A stretch of DNA of 64,000 bases from Lineus longissimus (lineage: Eukaryota > Nemertea > Pilidiophora > Heteronemertea > Lineidae). The notes below the pieces were generated by a model. That model was not told where the DNA came from, did not search any database, and saw nothing but the letters and a program-made list of their open reading frames with translations. The position numbers and the translations under genes were made by a program. The stretch is from the NCBI RefSeq assembly GCF_910592395.1, contig NC_088313.1, forward strand, positions 9,986,501-10,050,500, read 5' to 3'. Shown here piece after piece: positions 20,996 through 33,900 of the stretch (position 1 is the first letter of the stretch; each line of letters starts with the position of its first letter).

Positions 20996-21748
20996 TGTTC
21001 CGTAGCGCCACAAAAGAAGTGACGACTACTGGATAATGTGAAATGAATTTAATTTCTTAACCAAATAATATTTATATTTACAAACCCGCTTAGGGTAAAG
21101 TTCATCATACTTCAATGTCACAATGTCACAACGGCAACGCCTCCAATTCCACTATCCTCGTTCCATGAAAGTTACAGTGATACATGCGATGCATGTAAAA
21201 TTCCGAATGTCGGTATATACCAATTGGATAATTAAACGATAAAGCTTGTCATGACCGTAAACCGCAAACCACACACAAAACAGCTGCTTCTCCCTGCTCC
21301 TCATATTAACAATGGACCTCCCATGTCAGGGCTCATCCCCACTCTCGTAATGAAGTGCCTTGCTCAAGGTGTACACTACATGTACATAACAAATGCACAG
21401 CAGGTTACATTCATTGCACAAAGACGTCTGTCACACATGGATAAAATCCCATCCCATAGAACATCGTATACACGACTTTCCTGCCACCTGGTTAGTATTC
21501 TTAAAATACATCTAACTTATTTCAATAGGCGAAAATTGTCTTCATTTTTCTGGAGCTCAAATTTCACACATGTGCATATCAGCCATCTTGAATTGGGAAG
21601 GGAGGAGGAAAGGGCCAAACTGAGGAAGAAAAAAAATTAGTTTAGGAAATCTTAACCAGGTGGCAGCAAATATCCAGCAGACAGCATTTTAACAATACTG
21701 ATACACAAAGTTAGTTTATAAATAAAGTTTATCAACCACGACCGAGCA
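20996..21748 (-). repeat. outer BEL/Pao element, 5' LTR
   Basis: 753-bp partner of 6863-7634 with TG/CA ends. It is followed by the target duplication acacg at 21749-21753. Confidence 0.93.
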
Positions 21749-21753
21749 ACACG

Positions 21754-24040
21754 TAACAAGCTATTCAGAAATGTGAGAGTGTGAGAGTGAGATACTGCGA
21801 TGTCTACAGCCGCTGGAACAGGGGCATGTATGAAATGTCGTCGCGTCAATTTGGAGGCAGGTAGGCCTGCTGGACCCCGCACTGGTCAGTGAGACCAAAC
21901 ATCATCAGTATGTAAGCGGATCACGTAACGTTACTCGGGTAAATAATTTTCAATATTTTATGGCGTTATTCTACCTATGACGTCATCGATGTCGTGAAAT
22001 TGCAAATGGTGGCCATCAAGTTTTAGCTGACGAAATTGGCGATAAAAGAGCAAAATATTTACGGCGATTTGCGCCAGGATGTTGCACAGTGATGCTGTCA
22101 GTGGCTTGAATTATGCCCAAATACCAGGTAAGATAGGATGCATTAAGTGTGATTGTTAAATCCACGAACAGAAGGTACAAAGCCTTCCAGTCGGGCCTGG
22201 ACACGCTTCAAACATTCGTCTGCTAAATGTAAACACTACATCTCATGTCATGGCTACATACATTTGCGAGGCTATCCGCCGAATTTGAAAATAACTAGGT
22301 TGCTACAAGCACCGAAAAGGTGGTGTAGAAAAGCCGTCCACGCCTTCAGGGCACTTATAAATGAAAAATACCCCGGATTGTCCACAAATGTGACCTTAAA
22401 GTGTTTCCGTTGATTCATCCGCCTTGCCATCCCTAACCGTAGTTCTTTAAAAAATTTGGATTTCCTGCTGCCTATTACATCCAGCACTGATCTAGCACCT
22501 ATCGTAATGATGACGGTGTATAATAGGCGTTGACTAGATTGGAATGTCTGTGTCGGCGTAACCTCGTTTACCCAGGGCGTCATTGCCCGTTCCTATGGTC
22601 ACTTGCACTACCCCAGGTATCATGTTGAGCTAAAACATATTTGATTGGTCAACGAATAACATTTGACATGCAAATAAGATGTAAATAATGTTTTAACACT
22701 TGGCATATTTATGGCATTATGAATCGACAAAAAGGGCGACGTATCAGTCTACATAACCATTTACCCTGATGCGATTACAAATCAATAGGCGGCATAATAA
22801 ATCTTCATGAACACGAATAATAAATGCGCTAATGCCAATATAAAAAAGGCTGGGTTTATTTGGCAAGCAGCTCGACGAACAGGCATCTTTTTTTGTCCTG
22901 TTTGGAGAGCCGCTTGCCAAACAGCACTAAAAAGCCACCCTGTTCGGCCAGCCGGGCTTGCCAAACATGTAAAAAATCTACCCTGTTTGGCGAGCTGGAG
23001 ACTTTACAACACATTAGCCAGAGAGTTCGGCTCTCCATTCAGGACAAGAAAAAGTCGCTGTTGGGTAAGCCGGGCTTGCCAAATAGTCACTTCCTATAAA
23101 AAAAATCAAATGCCTCTACGAAAAAAGCGGTATTTAGTCGGGCCATGCGGGCACTCCGAGCAAAACAGAACCGAAGAAGCACGTGTTACAATACCAATCG
23201 CGCGAGCACTGTGAAATTATCATTATTTCAAAATCCCTTTTGATAATTTATTTGTGTACTTAAGTATAAGGCTTCTTCATCTGTATACACCCTGAGATAA
23301 TTTGTCAATTTTACAATTATTTGATCGGCTGCAAACGGTTTTTGGTCATGTTGAAGCAGTGCGGACACGTAGTAGTGCCCGAATGGACGGGTCATAGGTC
23401 AAACTTACTACGTCACCTCAGATTCTGGCGGTGACGAACGATATGATTGGATATGCCGTACAAAAGAATCCAGGGTCTAGTTGTGCAGCCATTTTGAATG
23501 CAAATCAAGAAGACTCCGGATGTAGAGGTTGGTGTCCAGTTTTGTGTGTTTTTCCTCTTGTGGACAAAAATCTAAATATTTCGAAAATGAGCTCAAGCAT
23601 TGGCCATGGTACTTCACGTGAAACCGGTATTTTTTATTTACCTATAAGGATTTTTTTTAAATCGCGGTTTTGTGTGATTTTGGGGTCTGGTTTGAATTTT
23701 TTTGAGTGGTCTCAAGTGCTCGGAGCATATCCTGCGCTAATTATTGACTTGTATTCATTAGATAAATTAGATGAGTTCGTGTAGAAAGAGGAGGTCACGG
23801 CCGTTCCATTGGTGTACAGCACCATTTGGTCATTTTTAAAAAGCACCTTCAAAACGCATTTTGACATGGGTGTCATTTGCAATTGAGAAAACCTCCTGAC
23901 GTCACGCATTTTCGGAAAAACTGTTGAGCGTGACCAAAGGTGCACTGACGGGAGAACAGTTGGTTCCTCAGCCACCTTTCAACAATGGGAACAATTGACA
24001 GCCAACAATGGTCATAATGGGACGTAAGGTTGAACACGCA
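21754..24040. other. gene-poor stretch with a short repeat cluster
   Basis: No convincing exon was found. Open frames up to 135 codons show no family motif and have shadows on the other strand. The only structure noted is the inverted/direct repeat cluster at 22855-23095. Confidence 0.45.
22855..23095. repeat. cluster of cctgtttgg...gcttgccaa repeats, partly inverted
   Basis: A 24-28 bp unit (cctgttTGGcGAGCcgGcttgccaa) occurs in direct orientation at about 22896, 22948, 22991 (partial) and 23062 (partial), and in inverted orientation at about 22858-22884. The first inverted and direct pair can fold into an imperfect hairpin with a short T-rich loop. Confidence 0.6.
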
Positions 24041-24612
24041 TGTCGTGTCCTAGCACGACGGGATCTCATCCATCGTAAGCATGCAGGAAGTAAGAAGCGA
24101 ATCTAGACGCATCATGTCTAACAGTAACAAAGCCTTTTTATTGACAGACACATCTCGACGATGAAGCTTGTTGAAGACAACGAACGATGAAGACATATGA
24201 TGATGATGATGTAGACAGCGGATGATGGTTCAACTGGAACGATAGAAAAAACTCCTAAGCATCTAATATGTACAATAGAACATCTAAATCAATATACCAA
24301 TAGTTAGTCTTGTCACAATCTAGGACCATGTCACGTCCAGAGACAAGTCCTTCACAACTTAAGATTCATTCCGGACGGTGGCTCCGCCAAGTGAGAAGAC
24401 AGCGGAACTAACCGACACACGAGGGACAGATAACAAAGTGTCCAAAACACAACCGGAATGTACTAATGTGTAGCAAAACACTCTCCAATGAAGAGATTAA
24501 CATCAATAGTTTGCTCTGAATAACAGTTGGGAACCTTACATAAGGGTTTTAGAGTCAAAATGTTGCATTAGGTGGGATGGCGGGAAAAACCAGGCCGGCA
24601 TCCTGGACAACA
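24041..24612 (-). repeat. possible solo LTR
   Basis: The 572-bp segment starts TGTCGTGTCC and ends GGACAACA, giving TG...CA ends with a short terminal inverted repeat. On the minus strand an AATAAA signal lies near 24140, about 100 bases before the end, as in an LTR. The flanks (acgca and cggca) match only partly, so the target duplication is not convincing and no internal retroelement sequence adjoins. Confidence 0.4.
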
Positions 24613-27600
24613 CGGCATTGCCGACTTTACAATAAGTTTACAGCCAATCTATGGCTCTTTGACACACTTTCTATACATCTAAAGAATGCTTACATTACGC
24701 TATCCCTTTCCACACATGCTTTTCAGCAAATGCACAACTAGCCCCAACTTTGGACTCGAATCGAAGAAGAGAAATCTCGACGATTGGTTGGTTGTGTCGT
24801 CACAACCTGTTCATCCACCAGGACCGATTCCGTCTCAGCCGTGGATTGACCCAAGGGAAAGGCCGAGGACACGACAACGCACGCGCGCAATAATATCATT
24901 GCACGTTCTACTTTTTCAAAATGGAGGACAAGGGATCGTTTCAGCGCGAAACGGTTTTTTTCGTCCAATTTTGCCAGAATACAATCCATTCATAAAACTA
25001 GAAAACAAAACGAAAAAATAGGGTCTTCATTGCCTGAGCGACGCCGAGGAAAGTCACGTGGCTGAGAAAAAAATTGATGCGAGAAACCTGCATAAATTCA
25101 AAAATCCTGTTTGAAGTGTGAGCGCCTTTTCGTGCGTGATCAGTCGTGCTGTCATCATGATCACGGCCATCACAGCAATACGCATCTGTTTGACACGAAT
25201 ACACTTGACAGTGTTATGGAAAACTTAAAATGATTTTTTTTAACGAAACAGAAAAATAAGGCTGTTCAATCCATGTTATAAGTAGCATACTATACACACT
25301 GGATTAGTGTGTGGATGGTCAAACTGTGGCAGAGGGACTATGTTAGAATTTCAACGGGTGTATAGGAAATTCTCCATTGGACCGAAAACCAGGAAAGTGG
25401 CCACGTCACAGGGGCCAAACCCATATCTGACGCTTGAGACTTGTATAACTCTCCACAACGCAGGCCAGGTCAAGATTGACGCAGGTTCAATCATAACAGT
25501 CTTCTCCTTCACCCAGTCAACACACTCATTTTTTCGCGTATCCATTATTAAGAATGTATTTTGAGACTTCTCTATATTTTACAAAAATCGCAAAGATGGC
25601 CCCTGAAGAGATTCAAAATCACATGGCTAAAAGCAATGCAATATGCTGAACAATGTCCGAAATTTTCAAATACATGTAAAAATAACAATCATATCAATAC
25701 GTTTGTCCAGAACAAAATTTTATGAACATTGGGCTGGAGGATTGATCGAGACCAATAACTTTACTGTCCGGCGCCATGAGCGTGTTTTGTTGGCTATTAA
25801 GATATAGATTTAGAAAACCAAGCACCTCTTACGTACTAGGTTTCTACCGTTAAAATATCCAAATAAAGAGTGCCATGAAAACTAATGATGTGCATTCAAT
25901 TCATTCGGAAATAGTCCCATAGTATAACAATAAACTTCGCACAATTATTTCAATGATGTATGTAAATTCTATATGCTTTCGTCTCAGGTCGTCCTGTCAT
26001 GCTTTCATTTCGTTGAAATAATGTTGACGCTACTAAAAGCTTGTTTAGGTTTGGTCAACAAATAGTTTAATGATACTGGGGCGCATAATCGCTCTCTAAA
26101 CAGACATGGGCCTACTAACTGCCCAGGAAAGTACAGTTTAATTTTCTTGTCAGGTTCCGCACTCAGAAATGGTATGTCTTTTCAAAAGTCGTAATATTCC
26201 TCACCTTTGTACCCTAATGTGTCAAGTAATATAGTTTTCCCTCCTCTCGTGTATCAAATATTGCAACAACTGTCATAGTTCATGTCTCATGTCGACTGCT
26301 ATAATAGTTCTTTTTTCTTTACTGTTTCACTTAAATGTCACTGAAGTCCAATCACTAATTGAACTGTTTGATAAGCGGACCTTCGTATTACCACGCATGT
26401 ATACTTTTGACGCAGATTGGACAAGAAACAAACTGGCCAGTTGGCCTCAACAATGCTGTCACTTAGGCCCTTTTACAATCAAGCAAAGGACTTGCAAATA
26501 TATCATAAGCTTAGGAGCTGGCACTACCGTTCCGTCATATCGTCAAATTGATTAAAGGGGAAGGTTTCGATTATTCAACGCTGATCAAATGGCTGGGATT
26601 TGATATTCTCGATACTAGTCAGCTTGAGAATGAAGCCCGCGGGAAGATATAAAGAAGGATTCCTCTTGACCAAGCTTGGTCTAGCATCCATCTTCACGAT
26701 TGCTATCATTCTTGAAGGGTAAGATATGATCAATTTCTTTGGTCAATTATTATCACTTATACATTATGTTTTACTTTTTTGATTGATTTATTGAAAGCAA
26801 CCTGTTCTCGATGGCCATTTGATTTAATAGGTGAATAATTCGTGTAGGGCTATACACGTAGAACTAAACTTTCGACATTGTCAGACAGTCAGACAATTAT
26901 CGACAGTATCAACGATTCTTATCTATAGTCTTAATTCAATCGTGGCTTTTTTGTGAAAAACATCGTATCGCAAGAGATGTAATGTTGGCTGGAAGGAGAA
27001 AGCGAGTTTCTTCATTATTATTCTGGCCTGGCGGTCGCTGGTTGCGACGGTTTGCACTGCACCATAGTTATAGGCGCAATAGACGAATCCTGGTTCCGTG
27101 CACCAGCATGATGTTAGTCCAAAAAAGGGCGTTCAACTGGTGTGCGCAAGACACACATTGCACCTTTAGCATGGTTTAGGTTCCTGCAATGTACTCTGAC
27201 ATTCCCATAGTTCGGCCTAATGCCGCGACATATCCAATATTGGGAGCCGCCACTATAAAGAGGACATGACATTTTATTAGAGTGACCGAAGTGTTAGTGT
27301 AGTAAGCAGGATGGGACTGCATCCCATACCAGCAATGTCGCCTGTTAGGGTCTTAGAATTACGATAATGCTCTCCCCTTACAGGGGAAGAGGGCAATTTA
27401 AACATTAGTTAAGAAACTATATCACCAGAAGACATTATAAGCACATCTTTGTTTGCCAAAGCTGCCTGAGTGTGATGGTCATGAGGAGTACAAAGTGCCA
27501 AAATATTCCAATAAAGCACGCATAGATTGATTTGCATATATACCACTAAACCAACACACATAACTCCACCCACCAACTTGCTGTGACGTTTTGCCCCTAC

Positions 27601-30600
27601 TCACACCACCAATAATGCAGGTAGGCCTGATTAGCTTCAGCTTTGCGAACCATCGATAAATGGAAAAATAATGTAATATGAAAAACATGTAATTTCACCA
27701 AGCTCTTACATCGCTCTTCTTGGCCATGATGGCAGTTAATTAAGTCACCACACCTTAGGATTATCTAATAAAATTCCTGGAAAAACCATATATTTGTCAT
27801 ATGCTTAACAGATAAATCTGTAGGCCTATTCCCATGTCTGTACATTGACCTTCAGTACAAGGTAGGTCCAAAAATGGTTCCTTTCAAAACCTCATGATTA
27901 AGCCCATTGGAAAAGTTTGAAAAGGCTGCAAATAAAATCACCACTCATAAAATATCTAAGTGATTTTTCTTCAAAATGCTAGCTTGCCCTAGCAATGACC
28001 CTTATTTACACATTGATAAGGTTCTTGTCAGAGAAAAATCAACAGGTTTGCTTATTACTTACACCAACAGAGTATTTTGTTTCTCATAATTGGGAAGATT
28101 CATGAACCTGAAAGACTGTTTCATTTATTCAATATTTGTTACTGACCCTAAATATATCTTTGATATAAGTTAACAAGCAGCATATTTTTTCTTTTTTAAG
28201 GTTTTGGACTCGTAAGATTTTTAGAAAAATTCACCCGGTATCTCTGCCTCTAAAATCCCATCTTTGACAGATACTTCAGTAATAACAGGAGGTGCGTGTT
28301 GCTGAAATTGATGATGACATAGTCACATATTCTTTACGAAGGACACAGAGTAAATAGCCTTGATTTCTAAAGACATTGAAATTGCGTTGTTGGTTCAGTC
28401 ATCCATAGTAGAGTAGAAACAGTTCTAAAATTCTAAAATCCCAGGTCAGGGTATATGTCATAATATAATAATAAGGTCTTGTCAACAGGATGTAAGCATA
28501 TGTCTGATATGTCCCTCTGGTAGAAATTGACAGATGTCATTTTCAGGGCTGTTTTACCAACGATTTGGGCATACAAAATCAAAGTAATCCACATTGCAGA
28601 AGAAAACAATTAAATCTTGTAGGAAGAATATAAAATTTGGTCGATCTTGTCTTGCAGTTTGGCAAAATGAATATCCATTTTTTTTATCAGTCATCCGACA
28701 TGATGATTCTGACTGCTCCTCTAGTTGTTCGGGACATTCAGTTTGGGCAAAGTATAAAGTTAAACTAATCAAAGTAGGTTCTATTTATAAACACTGAGAG
28801 ATATCATTGCTAATTTCCATATTACTACCCACCCACTTGATTGGCCCGAGCTCTACAATGGCAACACTCATTACTTATTCATGTGTGTGTACACTAGCCC
28901 AGGTGGATGAAATAACACAACATGACCATTGCCTCAAAGTTTGGGTCAGTGGTAAAAACAGCAGTCATGTACATACAATGCAACCCGGGGATGAATTGCT
29001 CAACTGAAAGACTAAGAATTATATAAAATTGGGTAGTAGAGAGAAAAGGCTGCTCAGTGGTATAAGAATTGTCTGAACCGGTCGACTGATGTCTGATCTA
29101 CAGCTGCCGAAAGAAAGGCTATATTTCTGTTTTAAAATACAGTGATTTCCCTGGGTCGATCAGGATGTACTACGTAACCGGGTATAACTGTGTATAAATG
29201 ATCTATATAAAAGAACGAACATCTGATGTCTCAGTTTAGATTTGCCACTACAGCACGAGATATAGATTATTTAGGAACTTCTGTATATCATTATTTGGGT
29301 ACCAATTATTAGACCTGACAAAACCGTTTATTGAAGACCTTCACGTCGCATGGCCTGAATGCATTAGACAGATATAATCTATCTGATATCGTACATATAA
29401 TGAGCTATTAACAGGTATCATTCAAGATTGTTGTATTCAAATACAATTGGAAAAGAGAGTTAAATTCATAAATGGCATGGTAGTCGCAAAAACAAAGTAC
29501 ACCCGTAAATGTATCCAGTTAATATCTGCGGGCAGCAGTTCACCACTAGGGAAAAGTTTTCCTTGCATTACTCAGAAAATATATTATTGGAATAGGTACA
29601 ATTAGCCCCCTTAGGAGGTATGTTCAAGACGCTTCATGCAAAATTGCAAGGTCAAAATGGGGATGGATTCAAGATTATTTTTGTGTAGCGTCAGCAACTT
29701 TCTTTCACGGGAGAATGGTCACTGTAGGACTATCCAGGAAGAAATGTACAATTTTTGCGTTTTTCCGTGATTGTCCGGCCCAATTGGCGATATTGCCATT
29801 TGTGATGGTGAACAGCGCCAGGAGCTATTGCTACGCCGGATTTTACATCGCAGAAAGGGGGGAATCAGGCGTTTCCAGTAATATACGACACAAGCGTCGA
29901 ATCTTCTGACGTCGCATTTACGCTTCATCTCTCCAAAGCTGGATTATCAGTATTAACAGACGGTCATCCATATTCTTTAATTTTGTTCAGAATAAATCCG
30001 TTCAAAGAAATGCTAATGAGAACATCAAATTCCGGTGCATTTTATCAAATTTTCGTTAAAGACGGTTGAAAATCACTCGAAAATCTGAATGTGCGCATCT
30101 GTTTAGGGTTTATCTGTCGGGGTCAGAAACAATACATACTTGGGAAAATTGTACGTGACATAACGAAAAATGTCCTCACCGATAACTACACATTCTCTAG
30201 AGCGAACGAAGCTCTTTAATGACACTTTACGATTTTCGTAAAAAGGACATTTTATGTTTGACCTTGACGTTGTAGAACGCTTTAATTATTGAGTCTAATT
30301 AATGGATCGCCGACTGAATGTAACATAGGGACAGACGCATGAACGCTGTTCATAACACTTCCGAGTAGACGGTAATTCGTCTTTACAGAAATACAGTTTT
30401 TTTGCAAGTGGTTGCCAGCTGGCAGCTAGGGAACCGAAGAATTTTCCGAAGTGCCGACAAAGTTATTATGGTCCGTAAAGCTTTTCTCTCCCAATCTAAG
30501 ACCGGTCGGCAAACTCCCTATACGGGAGCCTATTTTCGATCATTTGTGAACCGGACAACAAGGGCTAGCTCTGGCGGGACACTCTAATCTGATCAAGAGC

Positions 30601-30833
30601 CAAGTACCAAGACTCTATTAATGAGAAGTGCCGCCAGGAAACCAACGAGCCAAAGTAAAAGTTTAGGCTAATGAATATGATTATTATTTTTGGGAGTCCG
30701 AGGCCAACAGGTACCAATATATAAAGTTATTTGTAACCGTTTATGACGTTGTAGGACTCATCGCCGCCTGGATCAGCCTAGATTTTTTATCGTTCTATCG
30801 TTAACTATGTTAATACGCCGTCTAAAAAGGGTG
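24613..30833. other. gene-poor stretch, no recognised gene
   Basis: Over 6 kb with only short open frames lacking known motifs. A TATA box with a short possible first exon is listed at 26630-26718. I see no inverted-repeat element or tandem array of note here. It could be intergenic or a long intron. Confidence 0.45.
26630..26718 (+). promoter_or_regulatory. TATA-containing possible first exon
   Basis: TATAAA at 26648-26653 is followed about 70 bases later by a clean splice donor (GAAGG|GTAAG, boundary 26718/26719). Either the TATA box drives a short non-coding first exon starting near 26678, or the ATG at 26630 opens a 29-codon signal-anchor-like exon (hydrophobic FLLTKLGLASIFTIAIILEG) ending in phase 2. 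Phase 2 does not fit the phase-1 start of the Gla exon at 43816, so a link to that gene is not supported. Confidence 0.25.
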
Positions 30834-31470
30834 TTTCAAAAAAGGAAACCGAGATTAATTTGTCAATTTCCTGAACAAGAGAACTGGAACCCTCCAGCAA
30901 GTAGCAGATGCATTTGGTGCGATCAACCATGAGATTAAGTGGCCACTGAGGTCCCCTGACCTCACCCCTTGTGGAGTGTTTTGTGGGGACATCTGAGAAC
31001 CAAGTGTTCAAGTTGCTTCCAAAAGATATCAATGACCTATGTGTCAGAATCGTTGCTGCACTTGAGACTTTAAGAGGACAGAGAGACGTATTCTGATATG
31101 CATTGACAGAAATGATAACCAGAGCTGAAGTTTGTGTTGAAAGGAATGAGGAGCATGTCGTAGGACACTGGGGTTAGGGTTGAGACAGGAATAAGCACCA
31201 AAATGTTAAGTCATTGAATAAAATTGTTGCTAAGGACACAATGGTCTTTCTCCTTTGTCGGAGTTACACTGCGGTAAATCTGGTGCAGGATCAGTTCTGT
31301 CATGGCTGATTGAACTGCTTTGTGCTCAGTCATCTATGACAGTAAATTTAATTATTTGGTGTCATACGAAAGAGGACATGATTAGATAATAAATGGTGAT
31401 TGCCAATTTCCAAAATATTTAGCCATGTCCAAGAAATTAACAAATTAATCTCGGTTTCCTTCTTTTGAAT
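30834..31470 (+). mobile_element. mariner-like transposon relic, internally deleted
   Basis: Inverted ends match imperfectly: TTTCAAAAAAGGAAACCGAG on the left and CTCGGTTTCCTTCTTTTGAA on the right, each continuing into a shared AATTTGT region. Inside, near 30937, the plus strand encodes WPLRSPDLTPCGVF, the third-catalytic-residue block of a mariner/IS630-type transposase. About 45 residues of matching tail (KDINDLCVRIVAALETL) follow after a frame break. The N-terminal two thirds are gone. Confidence 0.7.
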
Positions 31471-32131
31471 TGTGTCTGGTCCACCATCCTCAGTCGGGTT
31501 TCGCATTACATGGAATACAGTTCAACTATGTCTTTCAGGCACTGGAATTCTTGCGCCATTTACACCAAGGATGATGGAACTTGCCCGTGTCAGAAAATGT
31601 AGCGCCCTAATTACAGTCCCTTTAAACGAGACGAAGATTAGCAACAATATCCCTTGCACAGCCGGATGCTGAATTTAGCTCATCCCTGTTAGCTGTGAAA
31701 GCTCATTACAGGGCGGCCTATAAAAAACTTCTATAAAGTGCATCTTCTTAACATTGATAGGCATTTTCACACTTACGTCACCAGGTTATACAGTGGTTGA
31801 GTCGGCAACCAAAGAGGAGGACAATATGGTGAGAAATCGTTCATTGAACAATGTACACGTACTCTCAATGTAAAATGGCTACCAATTAAAAGTGACAATA
31901 CTTCAACAAATATAATTTTGTTTGATATTCGTCAAGTATATAGCTTCCTTGGGTTGCTCAGTTGTACAGTTTAAAAGTTCTTATTTCAACTAATGTTTTT
32001 ACTATTTCTATTTCATCACTTTTTTAACCTCTGTCAAGAAATCTTTTTTTGCGCACCCAACTGAGGAATCACTGGTTGGTGGTTGCGCGGGATTTCCACT
32101 TAGGGTTTCACCTGTTGCTGCTGGAGGTGAT

Positions 32132-32317
32132 TCACTGATTTGACACACTCTGACTGAGTTCACCCAATGACTTTTTGATGTTATTTTGATGCCTTTCAAA
32201 TTTTCCATGTTGACTAAAGTTTTTTGATAAAACTGTCATGCCACAAAACGGGCATAATTTTTTGATCGGTTTTCTACTCGTTTTTTTAATAGTTTCTTTA
32301 CGATTTTCACGTTCCAT
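32132..32317 (-). CDS. small protein with one zinc-finger-like motif, function unknown
   Basis: A 61-codon frame starting at an ATG. It is lysine-rich at the start (KKTSRKPIKK) and holds one C-x2-C-x11-H-x5-H motif in CPFCGMTVLSKNF...QHGKFERH. A neighbouring frame at 32008-32208 overlaps its end and could be its continuation after a frame change. Similar single fingers occur at the start of some transposon-encoded proteins, but I see no further domain. It could be chance. Confidence 0.25.
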   Translation of the reverse strand: MERENRKETIKKTSRKPIKKLCPFCGMTVLSKNFSQHGKFERHQNNIKKSLGELSQSVSNQ

Positions 32318-33719
32318 TTTAAGAGAGAGTTTTTGTTAAACAAGTGAAAAAACTGGAATTCTAGTAAAAACTGGAATGCTAGTAAAACTAAAACAAGCTT
32401 TAAAGGACCATTGTGATTATTATTGCAGTATTTTTGTTCTTCTGATGGTTCATCAATTTTCTGGACGTGTTTGATGCTTTTCCCATTTTGATTTAGCTCT
32501 CAAATGATAGAAAAAGGCGTTATTCGTTATTTTCTGTACGCTTAAGTCCTTTCCCGCCACGTGAGTGCACGTCGAGATCCGAGTTCACGTCACCTCGCTA
32601 TTAAGACGCAACGTCATTTCATTTTAGGGCGTCCAAAGTTTGTACCATCAAAGTTACAACAATTCAAATACCTAGACGCCCTTCTGTAATTGCCATGTTT
32701 CAACTTTCGAACACAAAATTCACAAAACGTCATCAATACATGAGCTTGCGTCATCAAAATGTCCGATTTATTCTTCTGAAACCGGGACCATCTCAGCAAT
32801 CAAAAAAAAGGCCAAGTGATTTAGCGACGCCAATCATATAATTCTGCCTTGGGGAAGAACACTTGTCTCAGAATTATTCGATAACTCATAATATGATAAT
32901 TTTCCACCATAAAGCCCAATTGATAGGGGATGTAGCCACACAACATAAGGTAATTGTTTTCACTATATCGTAAACAAATTGATGTTTGTTGAGCGTATTG
33001 TCGAGCTGTACTTCTGCGATATTTGCGAGATTTTGATACGCATATTATAATTGTATGTCTTGTGACAATCATTCGTTTGTGCATTCTTAAATGTCTTAGT
33101 ATCGGAAATCTGCCAAATTTTGTAAACTATGTGATTGTGTTCACTTCAGCATTTTCAGTTTATCATACCGTTCTCATTGTACTTAGACAATAGTGTGGCT
33201 GCCTAGGAAAATCACTCACATGTCAGAAATGATGAAAACCTGCAAAATCCCTTTTCGTCTCATAGATTCCTACTCATTTACGCTTTTTTTTGCTGAACAA
33301 AAACTTATATTTCTCTAAAATGGACCAACCTATTGTAAAAATTGAAAAAAGACAATTTAACTTTATTGCAAAGTACTCCGGAATAACAGCTAACTCAATT
33401 TTCACCATGTGACTGGTTTTCCTAGACAGCCGCACATTTTATTTTTGTTTCTAAAGCATCCACTTACTTGCCATGTCACTTTTAGATAACCAATCCATAC
33501 ATGTACATGTTTTATTTTCATTAAAAAATTAAGTTCTTAAAATATGTTTCATGTCAATTCACTATTTCCTATTTCCTACCTTTCACTGGTCATACATCAT
33601 CTCTTCCCTTCCCCATTTCCACAAAAACTGCATTAATTAATGCGAGCAATCAAAGATGCTCTTCATCCTCGATTCATAATAACTATTATGTGTCCTGGTC
33701 TCTTCTGAATCATTCTGCC

Positions 33720-33900
33720 TTGTGATTCATGCTCCATTGCAAATCATGCTCTTGCAAATCCAGATCCCTTACAAATCATCCTACCAGGGTACTTGGTACC
33801 TACTGATCATGCTCCCTTTCGAATCATATTCTCCTGCAAATCGGCCCTTCTTACTAGTTGGCTACGAATCATGATCCCATGCGAATCATGCTCGTTGACA
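33720..33900. repeat. degenerate minisatellite, unit about 20-24 bp
   Basis: Repeated words such as gcaaatcatgctc, gcgaatcatgctc and tcgaatcatattctc, roughly eight copies, strongly diverged. Confidence 0.6.

Larger units (their letters stand above)
6863..21748 (-). mobile_element. BEL/Pao LTR retrotransposon (outer), interrupted by a nested element
   Basis: Full-length element lying on the minus strand. LTRs of 772 bp (left) and 753 bp (right) begin TGTTCCGTAGC and end CGACCGAACA or CGACCGAGCA in plus-strand view. A perfect 5-bp target duplication ACACG flanks it (6858-6862 and 21749-21753). The LTRs differ by roughly 25 substitutions and some indels, about 3-4 percent by eye. In its own direction the order is LTR, primer-binding site, a long repeat-rich leader, gag, protease, reverse transcriptase, RNase H, integrase, purine tract, LTR, which is the BEL/Pao order. 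All genes carry frameshifts. A younger BEL/Pao copy sits at 7892-13975 inside the end of pol. Confidence 0.95.

Noticed and set aside
26289-26555. 88-codon frame with a signal-peptide-like start (MSTAIIVLFSLLFHLNVTEV)
   Set aside because: No splice donor in a useful phase, no domain after the hydrophobic start and no link to a neighbouring gene. AT-rich DNA gives such frames by chance.
29200-29260. TATA-like sequence ctatataaaag as a promoter
   Set aside because: No exon, splice donor or start codon with a credible reading frame follows it.
33720-33900. CRISPR-like array
   Set aside because: The repeats are degenerate and unevenly spaced, and the spacers are not unique. The genome is eukaryotic.
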